DNA of 64,000 nucleotides, taken from positions 744,001 to 808,000 of the forward strand of contig CANMUP010000002.1 in NCBI GenBank assembly GCA_947501105.1, written 5' to 3'. A program made the position numbers and the translations under genes. The first letter of the stretch is position 1; the number at the start of each line of letters is the position of its first letter. Shown here piece after piece: positions 1 to 9,187 of this stretch. The notes under the pieces were generated by a model. The model searched no databases, was not told the origin of the DNA, and saw only the letters and a program-made list of their open reading frames with translations. The DNA is from an uncultured Flaviramulus sp. (GTDB lineage Bacteria > Bacteroidota > Bacteroidia > Flavobacteriales > Flavobacteriaceae).

Positions 1-2
1 AT

Positions 3-1883
3 GTATTAATAATATCTGTCAACGACAAAATCACATACACATTGATTGTTGATGGGATAAAAGTTATGAATCCTTCACTGATGTCTATGACTATTGAAAA
101 TGGTTCTATTTTAGGAGATAATCCTAAAGTGTTACGAAAAAAAATCAGATCAATTGACGAAATTTTATATCCAGAATTAAGAGTTAAAAGCAAAGAGATT
201 AGAGATCATTTTAATGAACTAACACTATCTTTTAAAGGGAATTATAGCTTAGTTTTTAGAGCTTATGATAATGGTGTAGCGTATAGGTTTAAAACTAGTT
301 TTAAAGAGGAAATAACAGTAGTTAATGAAACAGCTTTTTTTAATTTTCAGGGAGACAATCATATTTATTTTCCTAGAGAGAAAGAATTTCAATCGCATAA
401 TGAAAGATTATATGAGTTTGGAAAGTTAGATACCTTATCTGTTAATGATTTATGTAGTTTACCAACGCTGCTAACCATAGATAAAATTAAATTACTTATC
501 ACAGAGACTGCTCTTTTGGATTATCCAGGAATGTGGTTAACAGGAGAAGCAGGCAATACTTTAAAAGCTAAGTTTCCTCCATATGCATTAGAGCAAAAAG
601 TAGACAATAGACGATGGAAAGATGATAGAGATATAAGAGTATCTAGACTGGCTAATTTTATAGCAAAAACAACTGGGAATAGAACATTCCCTTGGCGTAT
701 AATTTGTATAGCGAATAATGATGCCGATTTATTAACAAACCAATTAAGCTATCAGTTGGCAGAACCTTGCAGAATAGAAGATACATCGTGGATTAAACCT
801 GGAAAAGTAGCTTGGGACTGGTGGAATTACAATAATATTTACGGAGTAGATTTTAGGGCAGGTGTAAATACAGATACTTATAAATACTATATCGATTTTG
901 CATCAAAGTATGGTTTAGAATACATAATCTTGGACGAAGGTTGGTATGTTTTAGGTGATGTATTAAATTTAGTGTCTGAAGTAGATGTTCAAGAGTTAAT
1001 AAATTATGGAAAAACCAAAAATGTAGGCGTTATTCTTTGGGTGACATGGAGTTCATTAGATCAAAAACTAGAAGAAGCCCTAGATATCTATGAAAAATGG
1101 GGAGTAAAAGGACTCAAAGTAGATTTTATGCAACGAGACGATCAGTGGATGGTAAATTATTATGAACGTATTGCTAAAGCATGTGCAGAACATAAATTAT
1201 TAGTTGATTTTCATGGCTCATATAAGCCAGCAGGTTTAAGAAGAACTTACCCAAATGTATTGACTAGAGAAGGTGTAAAGGGTGCAGAAAATAATAAGTG
1301 GGCAGATTATATTACCCCAGAACATAACCTTACTATTCCTTTTATTAGAATGGTAGCAGGACCAATGGATTATACACCTGGAGCCATGGTTAATGCTCAA
1401 AAAGAAAACTTTGCTATTACATGGAATAGACCAATGAGTATGGGTACAAGAGCCCATCAAGTGGCAATGTATACTCTTTTTGAAAGCCCGTTGCAAATGT
1501 TATGTGATAATCCAAGTAATTATATGAGAGAGCATAAAACCACACAATTTATTAGTCAAATACCTGCGGTTTGGGACCAAACAAAAGTATTACATGCTAA
1601 AATAGGAGCGTATTTAGCCATGGCAAGAAAAAATGACGAAATATGGTATGTGGGAGTTATGAACAATCAAGAAGCAAGAAGCTTGAATATTGACTTTTCG
1701 TTTTTAGAAGCAGGTAATTATCATATGGAAATCTTTAAAGATGGTGTTAATGCTGATAGATATGCAAGTGACTATAAAATAGAAAAAAGGCAAATAACAA
1801 ATAAAGATAAAATAGACATTTCATTGGCTCAAGGAGGTGGCTGGAGTGCTATAATTAAGTTGAATAATACTATAATAGATTAA
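3..1883 (+). CDS. GH97 glycoside hydrolase, retaining type (5' partial)
   Basis: The reading frame is open to the left window edge with no stop, so the gene starts outside the window; the TTG at 42 is only the first start-like codon inside it. The N-terminal beta-sandwich, the central (beta/alpha)8 barrel and the C-terminal domain of GH97 are recognisable. The motif LKVDFMQRDDQ (Asp codon 1122-1124) puts Asp where retaining GH97 enzymes have their nucleophile. Inverting SusB-type alpha-glucosidases have Gly there, and their HEAV motif is replaced here by HGSYKP. TREGV (Glu codon 1269-1271) is the likely acid/base. Known retaining members are alpha-galactosidases and beta-L-arabinopyranosidases, so one of these is the best guess; specificity is inferred. 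The next sulfatase starts two bases after this stop, indicating one operon. Confidence 0.9.
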   Translation, partial: VLIISVNDKITYTLIVDGIKVMNPSLMSMTIENGSILGDNPKVLRKKIRSIDEILYPELRVKSKEIRDHFNELTLSFKGNYSLVFRAYDNGVAYRFKTSFKEEITVVNETAFFNFQGDNHIYFPREKEFQSHNERLYEFGKLDTLSVNDLCSLPTLLTIDKIKLLITETALLDYPGMWLTGEAGNTLKAKFPPYALEQKVDNRRWKDDRDIRVSRLANFIAKTTGNRTFPWRIICIANNDADLLTNQLSYQLAEPCRIEDTSWIKPGKVAWDWWNYNNIYGVDFRAGVNTDTYKYYIDFASKYGLEYIILDEGWYVLGDVLNLVSEVDVQELINYGKTKNVGVILWVTWSSLDQKLEEALDIYEKWGVKGLKVDFMQRDDQWMVNYYERIAKACAEHKLLVDFHGSYKPAGLRRTYPNVLTREGVKGAENNKWADYITPEHNLTIPFIRMVAGPMDYTPGAMVNAQKENFAITWNRPMSMGTRAHQVAMYTLFESPLQMLCDNPSNYMREHKTTQFISQIPAVWDQTKVLHAKIGAYLAMARKNDEIWYVGVMNNQEARSLNIDFSFLEAGNYHMEIFKDGVNADRYASDYKIEKRQITNKDKIDISLAQGGGWSAIIKLNNTIID

Positions 1884-1885
1884 GT

Positions 1886-3481
1886 ATGGAAATAAATAAT
1901 TTTATTGTAAAATTTGTTAATATAAAAAATCATATCCTATTTGTATTTATAGTAACTCTTTGTTTGAACTTTTATTCGTGTAAAGAAAAAGTAAAAGCTC
2001 AAGGTCAAACCAAACCCAATATTTTATGGGTGTTTTTAGAGGACACAGCACCTTTAATGGGACCTTATGGTACTTCAATAATAGCAACCCCAAATATCGA
2101 TAGTTTAGCTCAAAAAGGTGTTACATTCAAAAACACCTTTATGCCAGCACCAGTATGTTCAGCAAGTCGATCAAGTATTATAACAGGAGTTATGTCTACT
2201 AGTACAGGAACGCATAATCACCATAGTTCACGAACAAAAGAATCAGCTATTTACCTTCCAGATAGCCTAAAAACTATTCCAGAGATATTTAAAGAATCAG
2301 GTTATTTTACATTCAATAATGGAAAAGACGACTATAATTTTGTGTATAACAGAAGAGATCTTTACAGCCAAGATTTTAGAATGCATCCTTTATATGGTAA
2401 AAGTGGGATAAAGCTCGATTTGGCAACTTTAAAAGATAAAGAGCCGTTTTTTGGACAAATTCAATTATACGGAGGGAAAGAAATCTTTTCTTCATCTTTT
2501 AAAGAAAGGGTAAAAGCACCTGTAGACAGATCAAAAATTGAGCTTCCACCTTATTTGCCTAATCATCCTGTAATCGTTGAAGAATATGCTAACCATTTAG
2601 ATGCTATTCAAATTACAGATAATCGAGTTAGTGAGATTATTAAAAAGTTAAGAGATAATAATTTATTGGATAATACCATTATTTTTTTCTTTTCAGATCA
2701 CGGCATGCGACTGACAAGAAACAAACAATTTTTATATGACGGTGGATTGCAAGTGCCACTAATTATTGCCGATTTTACAGGAAATGTTGAAAAACTTAAA
2801 TCTGGAAGTATAAATAAAGACTTAATTAGTGGATTAGATTTAGGAACTAGTTCTTTGTCATTAGCAGGTATAAAAATTCCAGAATACATGGAAGGTAAAA
2901 ATATATTTAGTGATGATTTTAACAGAGAATATGTGATTTCCACAAGAGACCGTTGTGATTTTACAATTGATAGAATTAGGTCAGTAAGATCAAAAGACTA
3001 TAAATACATACGTAATTTTAAAACAGACAGACCTTATACACAACCTACTTATATGGATTTTGATGAAATAGAATTTGTTAAGGTGATGCATCAATTACAC
3101 GAAGAAAAAAAGTTGAATGCTGTACAAGACCAATTTATGTCTGATGAACGTCCAAAAGAAGAATTATATGATTTAAAAAACGACCCTTTTGAATTAAATA
3201 ATCTTGCAAAAAACACAGAATACAGTAATATATTGAAAGAATACGCAGAAGTTTTAGAAAACTGGATTGTTGAAACAGACGATAAGGGTCAATATCCTGA
3301 AGACGAAAATAATTTAAAATTGATGCTAGGTATTTGGGGTAAGTATGTTGTAAACCCAGAGTATGATGAATTAAGAAAGAAATATCCAGATTTACCAGGG
3401 TCATTAGTTTATTTGAAAAAGGAGGCTTCCAAATTGATAGATTCAAGTTTCATTAAGGACCCTTTATTGAAACTTGATTAA
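1886..3481 (+). CDS. S1-family sulfatase, lipoprotein
   Basis: A formylglycine-dependent sulfatase of 531 residues that hydrolyses sulfate esters, probably on sugars. The N-terminus is hydrophobic and ends in a lipobox-like FYSC (Cys32), suggesting a membrane-anchored lipoprotein. Metal-binding Glu52-Asp53 (in FLEDTAP) precede the maturation motif CSASR (Cys91 to Arg95), followed by SSIITG. A second metal site is FFSDHG (Asp271, His272), followed by a DGGLQVPLII segment typical of the family. The third motif position is Ala rather than Pro, which is an accepted variant. It follows GH97 by two bases, so the two are probably co-transcribed and act on the same glycan. Subfamily and sulfate position cannot be assigned by eye. 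Confidence 0.92.
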   Translation: MEINNFIVKFVNIKNHILFVFIVTLCLNFYSCKEKVKAQGQTKPNILWVFLEDTAPLMGPYGTSIIATPNIDSLAQKGVTFKNTFMPAPVCSASRSSIITGVMSTSTGTHNHHSSRTKESAIYLPDSLKTIPEIFKESGYFTFNNGKDDYNFVYNRRDLYSQDFRMHPLYGKSGIKLDLATLKDKEPFFGQIQLYGGKEIFSSSFKERVKAPVDRSKIELPPYLPNHPVIVEEYANHLDAIQITDNRVSEIIKKLRDNNLLDNTIIFFFSDHGMRLTRNKQFLYDGGLQVPLIIADFTGNVEKLKSGSINKDLISGLDLGTSSLSLAGIKIPEYMEGKNIFSDDFNREYVISTRDRCDFTIDRIRSVRSKDYKYIRNFKTDRPYTQPTYMDFDEIEFVKVMHQLHEEKKLNAVQDQFMSDERPKEELYDLKNDPFELNNLAKNTEYSNILKEYAEVLENWIVETDDKGQYPEDENNLKLMLGIWGKYVVNPEYDELRKKYPDLPGSLVYLKKEASKLIDSSFIKDPLLKLD

Positions 3482-3542
3482 ATAGTTTATAAATAGTTAA
3501 GATTATTTAAATTAAGAATCGTTTCATATTTACAAACCAATA

Positions 3543-4388
3543 TTAATGTTTTACAATTTCTATATTTACCAAAACAGGTAAATGATCAGATGGATATTTA
3601 CAATCTTTATTATCACTTAATACGGCATATTTAAGCACTTCAATATTTTCTTTACTTGTAAAAATATAATCAATTCTATTTGCAACTGGTTTATTAAATT
3701 TAAAACCGTTAAAAGTTCCATTCGGTCCAAATGGTTTAGACAAACTAACAATTTTACTATCGTTTAAAATACTAGATAGATACTGAATAGGTTCGCTTTC
3801 TGGCTTTAAATTTAAATCTCCTATTACTATTACCGGGTGATCATTTTTGTTAAGTGCTTCTATTTTTTTTACTATAAGCCTTGTACTTTCTAGTCTAGCT
3901 TCTTCTCCAATATGGTCGAAATGTGTATTGAGCACCCAAAAAAGCTGATTATTGCTAGTATTTTTAAGCAAAGCATAAGTACAAATCCGTTCGTAAGCGG
4001 CATCCCAACCCATTGATACTTTATTCGGTGTTTCAGACAACCAAAATGTGGCATTCTTTACTACCTTAAGCTTTTCAGCATTATAAAAAATGGCGCTGTA
4101 TTCCCCTTTTGTTTTCCCATCATCCCTTCCTATTCCTACATATTTATAATTAACTAAACTACTGTCTAAATAGGTAACTTGATTATGTAGGCCTTCTTGA
4201 ATTCCTATAACATCGGGGGCATTATATGTAATTTGGTTACTTAAAAATGCTTTTCTTTTAGACCATTGATTATCACCATCATTAGGGTTATCATTCCTAA
4301 TATTGTAAGTCATTATTTTATACGTTTGTGCAAACAATACACTTGATAAAAAGCAAAAACAAAAAGTTAAAAAAATATTTTTCATCAT
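3543..4388 (-). CDS. Secreted endonuclease/exonuclease/phosphatase (EEP) family hydrolase
   Basis: A 281-residue EEP-fold metal-dependent phosphoesterase. A signal peptide ends near VLFA|QT (residue 20). Family motifs appear in order: MTYNIR (Asn29), IGIQEG (metal-binding Glu65), NTHFDH, VIGDLN, RIDYIF and SDHLPV near the C-terminus. This set matches secreted Bacteroidota EEP proteins, whose substrates are mostly unknown; nucleic acid, phosphorylated sugars and phosphodiesters are all possible. It lies downstream of the beta-mannosidase on the same strand but is separated from it by a hairpin terminator-like sequence, so it may be transcribed on its own or by read-through. Its 3' end converges on the sulfatase that ends at 3481. 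Confidence 0.85.
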   Translation of the reverse strand: MMKNIFLTFCFCFLSSVLFAQTYKIMTYNIRNDNPNDGDNQWSKRKAFLSNQITYNAPDVIGIQEGLHNQVTYLDSSLVNYKYVGIGRDDGKTKGEYSAIFYNAEKLKVVKNATFWLSETPNKVSMGWDAAYERICTYALLKNTSNNQLFWVLNTHFDHIGEEARLESTRLIVKKIEALNKNDHPVIVIGDLNLKPESEPIQYLSSILNDSKIVSLSKPFGPNGTFNGFKFNKPVANRIDYIFTSKENIEVLKYAVLSDNKDCKYPSDHLPVLVNIEIVKH

Positions 4389-4438
4389 TCTTAAAATGTT
4401 AGTTTATTATATATTTATTGTAAAAGGCTAAATAAATT

Positions 4439-4476
4439 AAAAAGTAAAAGCGATTTTTATCTCACTTTTACTTTTT
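4439..4476 (-). terminator. Intrinsic terminator after the GH2 gene
   Basis: A perfect 12-bp inverted repeat (4439-4450 with 4465-4476, 14-nt loop) reads on the minus strand as an A-rich arm and then CTTTTACTTTTT, i.e. a stem ending in a U tract. It lies just past the stop of the beta-mannosidase. The stem is AT-rich and therefore weak, and read-through into the EEP gene is possible. Confidence 0.6.
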
Positions 4477-4511
4477 TAATACAGACTAGAATATCACTTA
4501 ACTTCTTTTAA

Positions 4512-7049
4512 TTATTTATACGAATCTATTAGAGAATATATTTTCACCTCTTTTTCAATATTTAAATCGACAGAATTAGTAGTAAAGATTGTTTTAACAT
4601 CATTACCAGGAATAATATCAAAGAAATTATCAGAAAAGGATCCTTCACCGCTATCTGTAGATAAAAATATACCCTTCGCAAAAACATCACTTGTGAAAGT
4701 AAGCTCATATCCTTTGTCTATTTCCCTACTAGTAATAGAAATGTTTGCATTACTCAATTTAAGATCTTTAGGAACAACAAAGAAAAAATTATTACTAGCT
4801 ATTAATTCATCTCCTTTAAACAGTTTCGTTACTAAAACAGTTTCTTGTTTTGAATTATTTTTAAGCAACTCTTTTACCGTTTTGCTATAATAAATAGCAC
4901 TAGTGTTGGGTTTTACTTTTACACCTATTTTCTCTTCATTTAAAACCTTTCCTGCTAAGTCATATAGTGTAACTTCCAGACTAGCGTCTATTGCTTTTAA
5001 ATTATCAGATACAATATAAATATCTAAATTATCATCTTTAACAAAAGGAGAAACAAGCATCTCTTTGTATAAATCACGAGTTTTGTAGTGTAGAGCCTTC
5101 CATTTTCCATAATAATCAACACTTGCCCATGAAGTAACAGGATAACAGTCATTTATTTGCCAATACAAAGTACCCATACAATGAGGCATGGCACGACGAT
5201 GAGCTTCAAATGCAATGCCCATTCCAAATGCTTGCTGTACTTGAGATACATACAAGTAAGCTTCAAAATCTTTAGGATCATTGTAATACCACTTCATATA
5301 TTTATCAATTACAGGGTAACCAATTCTATGTTTTTGATGCGCTAGCATTACTTCAGAATTAATATCATGATCTTCTGGAAGTGTAAATTTATTTATTGTA
5401 CTCATTTCTGGGGTACCCTGAAAACCATATTCACTCATAAAACGTCCAATAGATTCTTCTCTTTGGAAGTTTTCAAAAGGCTCTTGAGCATGCCAAATAC
5501 CCCAATAGTGCACATCTCCTTCCGTATTTACAGGATATCCCCAACCTTTTAGTGGCGATGAAGGCCAATAGAATCGATCGGCATCATACTTTTCTATTAC
5601 TTTTGGCAATAGTTTATCAAAGAGATTTTTATAATCGTCCCATGCTTTTATCGAATCTTTTTTAGATAACTTTTTAGACCATCCCCAATCTTTCCATCCA
5701 ATATAATTTTCGTTATTACCACACCATAAAGCAATACTTGGGTGATTTCTTAACCTTTTTACATTTTGAACAGCTTCATCCTCAACACTTTTTAAATAAT
5801 CTTTATCTCCAGGATACATGGAACAAGCAAACATAAAATCCTGCCAAACTAAAAGCCCTTTTTCATCGCATAAATCATAAAAAATATCATTCTCATAAAA
5901 ACCACCTCCCCATACTCGAAGCATGTTCATATTCGCTGCAAGCGCATTATCTATAACTGTTTGGTACTCTTTCTCTGTTGGGCGATTTAAAAACATATCT
6001 TGCGGAATGTAATTAGCACCTTTCATAAACACAGGGACACCATTTAATTCAAAATAGAAACTCTTACCAATAGCGTCTGGTTTTTGTACTAATTTTACAG
6101 TTCTAAGTCCTATTCTTTCATCTACTTGATCTATTTGTATATTACCGGCTTGCAAACTTCCTTCAAGGTTATAAAGATATGCTTCGCCTAATCCATTAGA
6201 CCACCAGCGTTTAGGGTTATCTATTATAAAAGGAACATGAATTTTATTTATACCTTTAGATAGCATAATGCTTTCTTTTACTTCCTTTCCTGTATTTGCA
6301 CACCTAGTTACTATTGATACCCCAATTTCTTTATCAGATTCAATTTCATAAACACACGACAATTCAGCTTTTTCATCAGACAATTCTTCTTGAACAACCT
6401 GAAGATTTAATATTCTTGCATTGTCCCATGCTACAACTTCTATTGGTTTCCATATTCCGGCGGTTACAAAAATCGGTCCCCAGTCCCAGCCAAAATGGTA
6501 AGCTGGTTTTCGAGCAAAAGAGTAATCATCATAAATTGGAAAATCATTTTTCTCTTTTTCTCCTTTAGTATAGGCTACTGCCGAATTAAAAACGATTTTT
6601 AAACTATTTTCCCCTTTTTGAATTAACGATTTCGCATTAATAGTCCATTCTTTAAAGAAATTATCTGCTTTTAAAATTAAAGAATCGTTCAGATAAACAT
6701 CCGCATAGGTATCTAGACCCTTAAAATTTAATTCAAGATTATCCTTTTCAAGAAACTCATCAGACAGTGTAAACGAGGATGTATACACCCAGTCTTTTTC
6801 TCCAATCCACTGTAAATCTTTTTCATTATTTCTGTAATATGGATCAGGAATTTCTCCGTTAGCCAATAAATCCATATGTATACTTCCTGGTACTTTGGCT
6901 TTAAAAGTCTTAACACTATCTTTTTCTTGAAATTTCCATTTTAGATTTGATAAATCTGTGCTTATTTTAGGTTTTTCACTACCACACGAACTAAAAAACA
7001 TGGTGTATATGAGTCCAGTTGCTAATGTTGAGTTAAGTAAATTTTTCAT
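4512..7049 (-). CDS. GH2 beta-mannosidase, lipoprotein
   Basis: An exo-acting beta-mannosidase of 845 residues that releases mannose from the non-reducing end. The N-terminus carries a lipobox (FFSSC, Cys22), so it is probably membrane-anchored and faces the periplasm or the cell surface. The sugar-binding domain (about residues 35-200), an immunoglobulin-like domain and the TIM barrel follow in the usual order. The acid/base Glu447 lies in WCGNNE, and the nucleophile Glu540 in SEYGFQG. VWGGGFYENDIFYDLCD and LVWQDFMFACS are typical of family 2 beta-mannosidases. The start lies 12 bases after the stop of the AraC gene, so the regulator and enzyme form an operon. Both catalytic residues are present and the length is normal. 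Confidence 0.92.
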   Translation of the reverse strand: MKNLLNSTLATGLIYTMFFSSCGSEKPKISTDLSNLKWKFQEKDSVKTFKAKVPGSIHMDLLANGEIPDPYYRNNEKDLQWIGEKDWVYTSSFTLSDEFLEKDNLELNFKGLDTYADVYLNDSLILKADNFFKEWTINAKSLIQKGENSLKIVFNSAVAYTKGEKEKNDFPIYDDYSFARKPAYHFGWDWGPIFVTAGIWKPIEVVAWDNARILNLQVVQEELSDEKAELSCVYEIESDKEIGVSIVTRCANTGKEVKESIMLSKGINKIHVPFIIDNPKRWWSNGLGEAYLYNLEGSLQAGNIQIDQVDERIGLRTVKLVQKPDAIGKSFYFELNGVPVFMKGANYIPQDMFLNRPTEKEYQTVIDNALAANMNMLRVWGGGFYENDIFYDLCDEKGLLVWQDFMFACSMYPGDKDYLKSVEDEAVQNVKRLRNHPSIALWCGNNENYIGWKDWGWSKKLSKKDSIKAWDDYKNLFDKLLPKVIEKYDADRFYWPSSPLKGWGYPVNTEGDVHYWGIWHAQEPFENFQREESIGRFMSEYGFQGTPEMSTINKFTLPEDHDINSEVMLAHQKHRIGYPVIDKYMKWYYNDPKDFEAYLYVSQVQQAFGMGIAFEAHRRAMPHCMGTLYWQINDCYPVTSWASVDYYGKWKALHYKTRDLYKEMLVSPFVKDDNLDIYIVSDNLKAIDASLEVTLYDLAGKVLNEEKIGVKVKPNTSAIYYSKTVKELLKNNSKQETVLVTKLFKGDELIASNNFFFVVPKDLKLSNANISITSREIDKGYELTFTSDVFAKGIFLSTDSGEGSFSDNFFDIIPGNDVKTIFTTNSVDLNIEKEVKIYSLIDSYK

Positions 7050-7061
7050 AAAATTGATGTG

Positions 7062-7934
7062 TTATGTAATCTGTTTATATTTTAGGTAGTAACTTTTAGG
7101 TGTTTCTTTTTTTATTGATTTAAATTGACGATTAAAATAAGAAGGGCTGTTGAATCCGCATTCTAAACTAATTTGACTAATACTTAGTTTTTCCTCAATT
7201 AATAATTTGCAAGCATAACTTATACGAACCTCATTTAAGTATTCCTGAAATGTTTTTGTTGTATGTAGTTTAAAATATCTACAAAATGCCGTTTTACTCA
7301 TATTGGCCAATTCTGCAATCTGACCTAGTTCAATTTTCTTTTGAAAATTATATGCAATATGCTCAAAAACTTTACTTATTCTTTTAGACCTTGATTCATT
7401 ATTCATTTTCTCAAAGGATCGCGAAGTGAGTAGTGACAAATCATTTGTGTTAGTTAACAAATCCAGAATATTTAACAGAATACGAATACGCTTAATTCCG
7501 GTCGTTTCAACAGCTTCCCACATTGCCGCTTTAACATTTTTTTGAGTTTCCCCCGAGATTTTAACCCCTCTTTTTGATAGGTTTAGTACTTTTTTTACTT
7601 CTTTCATTTCTGGTAAAGAGAAAAAATCGTGTCCCAATGCATCTTCCTTAAACTGGATCACAATTACTTCTGCGTATAATTTTTTATCTCCCAAATAATA
7701 TTTTTCATCATTCTTCCAGATATGAGGGACATTAGGTCCTAAAAGAATAAGATCATTTGGATAAAAATTCTCTATACTATCTCCAACAAACCTTTTACCA
7801 CTGCCTTTTATAATGTATATGAGTTCATAATCAGGGTGAAAATGCCAAGGACTATCCATAAACGGCAATTGTGTATGTTTCACTCTAAAAGAGTGCATAA
7901 TATTAGCAGATAAGATTTCCTTTTGAGGTTTCAT
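7062..7934 (-). CDS. AraC-family transcriptional regulator with cupin sensor
   Basis: A 290-residue regulator. The N-terminal half is a cupin-like sensor (WHFHPDYEL near residues 31-39, LGPNVPHIW near 76-84) and the last ~100 residues form the double helix-turn-helix of AraC/XylS (LANMSKTAFCRYF and ISLECGFNSPSYFNRQF). Such proteins usually bind a sugar or sugar acid and activate adjacent catabolic genes. Its gene is the first of a minus-strand operon with the beta-mannosidase 12 bases downstream, so that enzyme is its probable target. The gene is divergent from the sigma-factor gene across a long AT-rich spacer. The ligand is unknown. Confidence 0.9.
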   Translation of the reverse strand: MKPQKEILSANIMHSFRVKHTQLPFMDSPWHFHPDYELIYIIKGSGKRFVGDSIENFYPNDLILLGPNVPHIWKNDEKYYLGDKKLYAEVIVIQFKEDALGHDFFSLPEMKEVKKVLNLSKRGVKISGETQKNVKAAMWEAVETTGIKRIRILLNILDLLTNTNDLSLLTSRSFEKMNNESRSKRISKVFEHIAYNFQKKIELGQIAELANMSKTAFCRYFKLHTTKTFQEYLNEVRISYACKLLIEEKLSISQISLECGFNSPSYFNRQFKSIKKETPKSYYLKYKQIT

Positions 7935-8499
7935 AATAGCACAATGTTAATTAATAAATATTAAAAAATTGAATATTAGCTAATATCGTACTATTAATTG
8001 ATAATATTGTGCACAGAGCGAATCTTAACAGTTATCTTGAATTTCATGTTCTTTTTATATAGGATGCAATGTTTTAAAAAATGAAGAATCCCTTGTCTAC
8101 ACCTTTGTTTGTGTCCTAATCGAATAACATCACCTTATTATTTAAACTGATATTTACCCCTTTTAATTTTTATAATAATTTGCACAAATTCAAAAAATAT
8201 TTTTCCAATAACTTCCCATTTAAACGAACTCCAATACTTTAACTTCAACTGGCTTACTAAAAAGGCATGCTTTTCTAAAAAAAGTAACCTTGTTTTTTTG
8301 ATTAAAACCCAGTCAAACCAAGGTGTAATTGGACCTTCGGAAAAGTAAATTAGCACTAAATTTAAACACCAAATGAGTGAATAAAAATGAAAAAATACGA
8401 ATAAAGCTATAATTGTCTTAAACGCATGATTTAATTTTTTTTATATAGCTTTATAACAAAATAAAATCTTATTTACTGATAAACTAGCTCTATATATAT
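7935..8499. other. Intergenic spacer between divergent regulators
   Basis: This 565-bp AT-rich stretch separates the AraC gene from the ECF sigma gene and must hold both promoters. TATATTTG at 8495-8502 matches the Bacteroidota -7 consensus TAnnTTTG, but it overlaps the only start-like codon (TTG, 8500) of the sigma gene and no TTG -33 element sits at the right distance. A 72-codon minus-strand reading frame at 8138-8356 matches no family I recognise and is probably chance or a decayed gene. Confidence 0.5.
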
Positions 8500-9084
8500 T
8501 TGAAATTAAGCAGTATACATACCAGATTATCCATTGAAAATCAACCTCAAAGAGAAGTTGATAAACTTTTATTATATGAGAATTTTCAAGACTACGAAAG
8601 TTTCTATGCTGAAGTTTATAAGCAACTGTTTCAAGATCTTTTTAGCTATGGTATGCAAATTTGTGGAAATAAAGATTTGGTTAAAGATTGTATTCAAGAA
8701 CTTTTCTCTGAGTTATGGAAAAATAAAAAAACACTTACTAAAGTAAAATCTATAAAATCTTATTTACTTAAATGCCATAAAAGAAAAATCAGGCGCGAAT
8801 TAAAAAAAGGTAAGCGTTTGTTTGTTGCGGGTAGTTTTGAGTTTGAAATTTCTCAAGAGGCAAAATTAATTCATAACCAACAGCTCTCAAAGAAACAATA
8901 CGATTTAAATCAGGCATTAAAGGATTTAACTGTTAGGCAAAGAGAAGCTATCTACTTAAGGTTTTATAATAACCTTTCATATGAGCAAATTGCTCAAGTT
9001 TTAAATATAAAAACTAAAGCCTCCTATAAGCTTATTTATAGAGCTTTATCTTCGTTAAAAGTTATCATAGTTAACCTTCGTTAG
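8500..9084 (+). CDS. ECF-type RNA polymerase sigma factor (FecI-like)
   Basis: A 194-residue extracytoplasmic-function sigma factor. Region 2 (LFSYGMQICGNKDLVKD, CIQELFSELW) lies near residues 47-73. Region 4 (LTVRQREAIYLRFYNNLSYE and the following HTH) lies near 143-185. It is followed by a FecR-type anti-sigma gene and an STN-containing SusC gene, the standard cell-surface signalling trio. By analogy it should activate the downstream SusC/SusD and sulfatase genes when the transporter is loaded. The start is uncertain: the frame opens after a stop at 8485 and has no ATG before residue 51, so TTG at 8500 is the only candidate for a full-length region 2. No Shine-Dalgarno sequence is visible. 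Confidence 0.88.
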   Translation: MKLSSIHTRLSIENQPQREVDKLLLYENFQDYESFYAEVYKQLFQDLFSYGMQICGNKDLVKDCIQELFSELWKNKKTLTKVKSIKSYLLKCHKRKIRRELKKGKRLFVAGSFEFEISQEAKLIHNQQLSKKQYDLNQALKDLTVRQREAIYLRFYNNLSYEQIAQVLNIKTKASYKLIYRALSSLKVIIVNLR

Positions 9085-9187
9085 CACCATTTACCTTCTC
9101 TTTTATAAATAAAAACAAAAAAGTTATTTTTTTATGGGGTAAAAATCAAAAAATATTACTCTTGTATATAAACAGTCATTGTTTAAT

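Noticed and set aside
1236-1496. Minus-strand reading frames inside GH97 and other large genes
   Set aside because: They are shadows of strongly supported genes on the other strand, with no family resemblance.
8138-8356. A 72-codon minus-strand reading frame in the AraC/sigma spacer
   Set aside because: It matches no family, has no convincing start signal and lies in AT-rich regulatory DNA.
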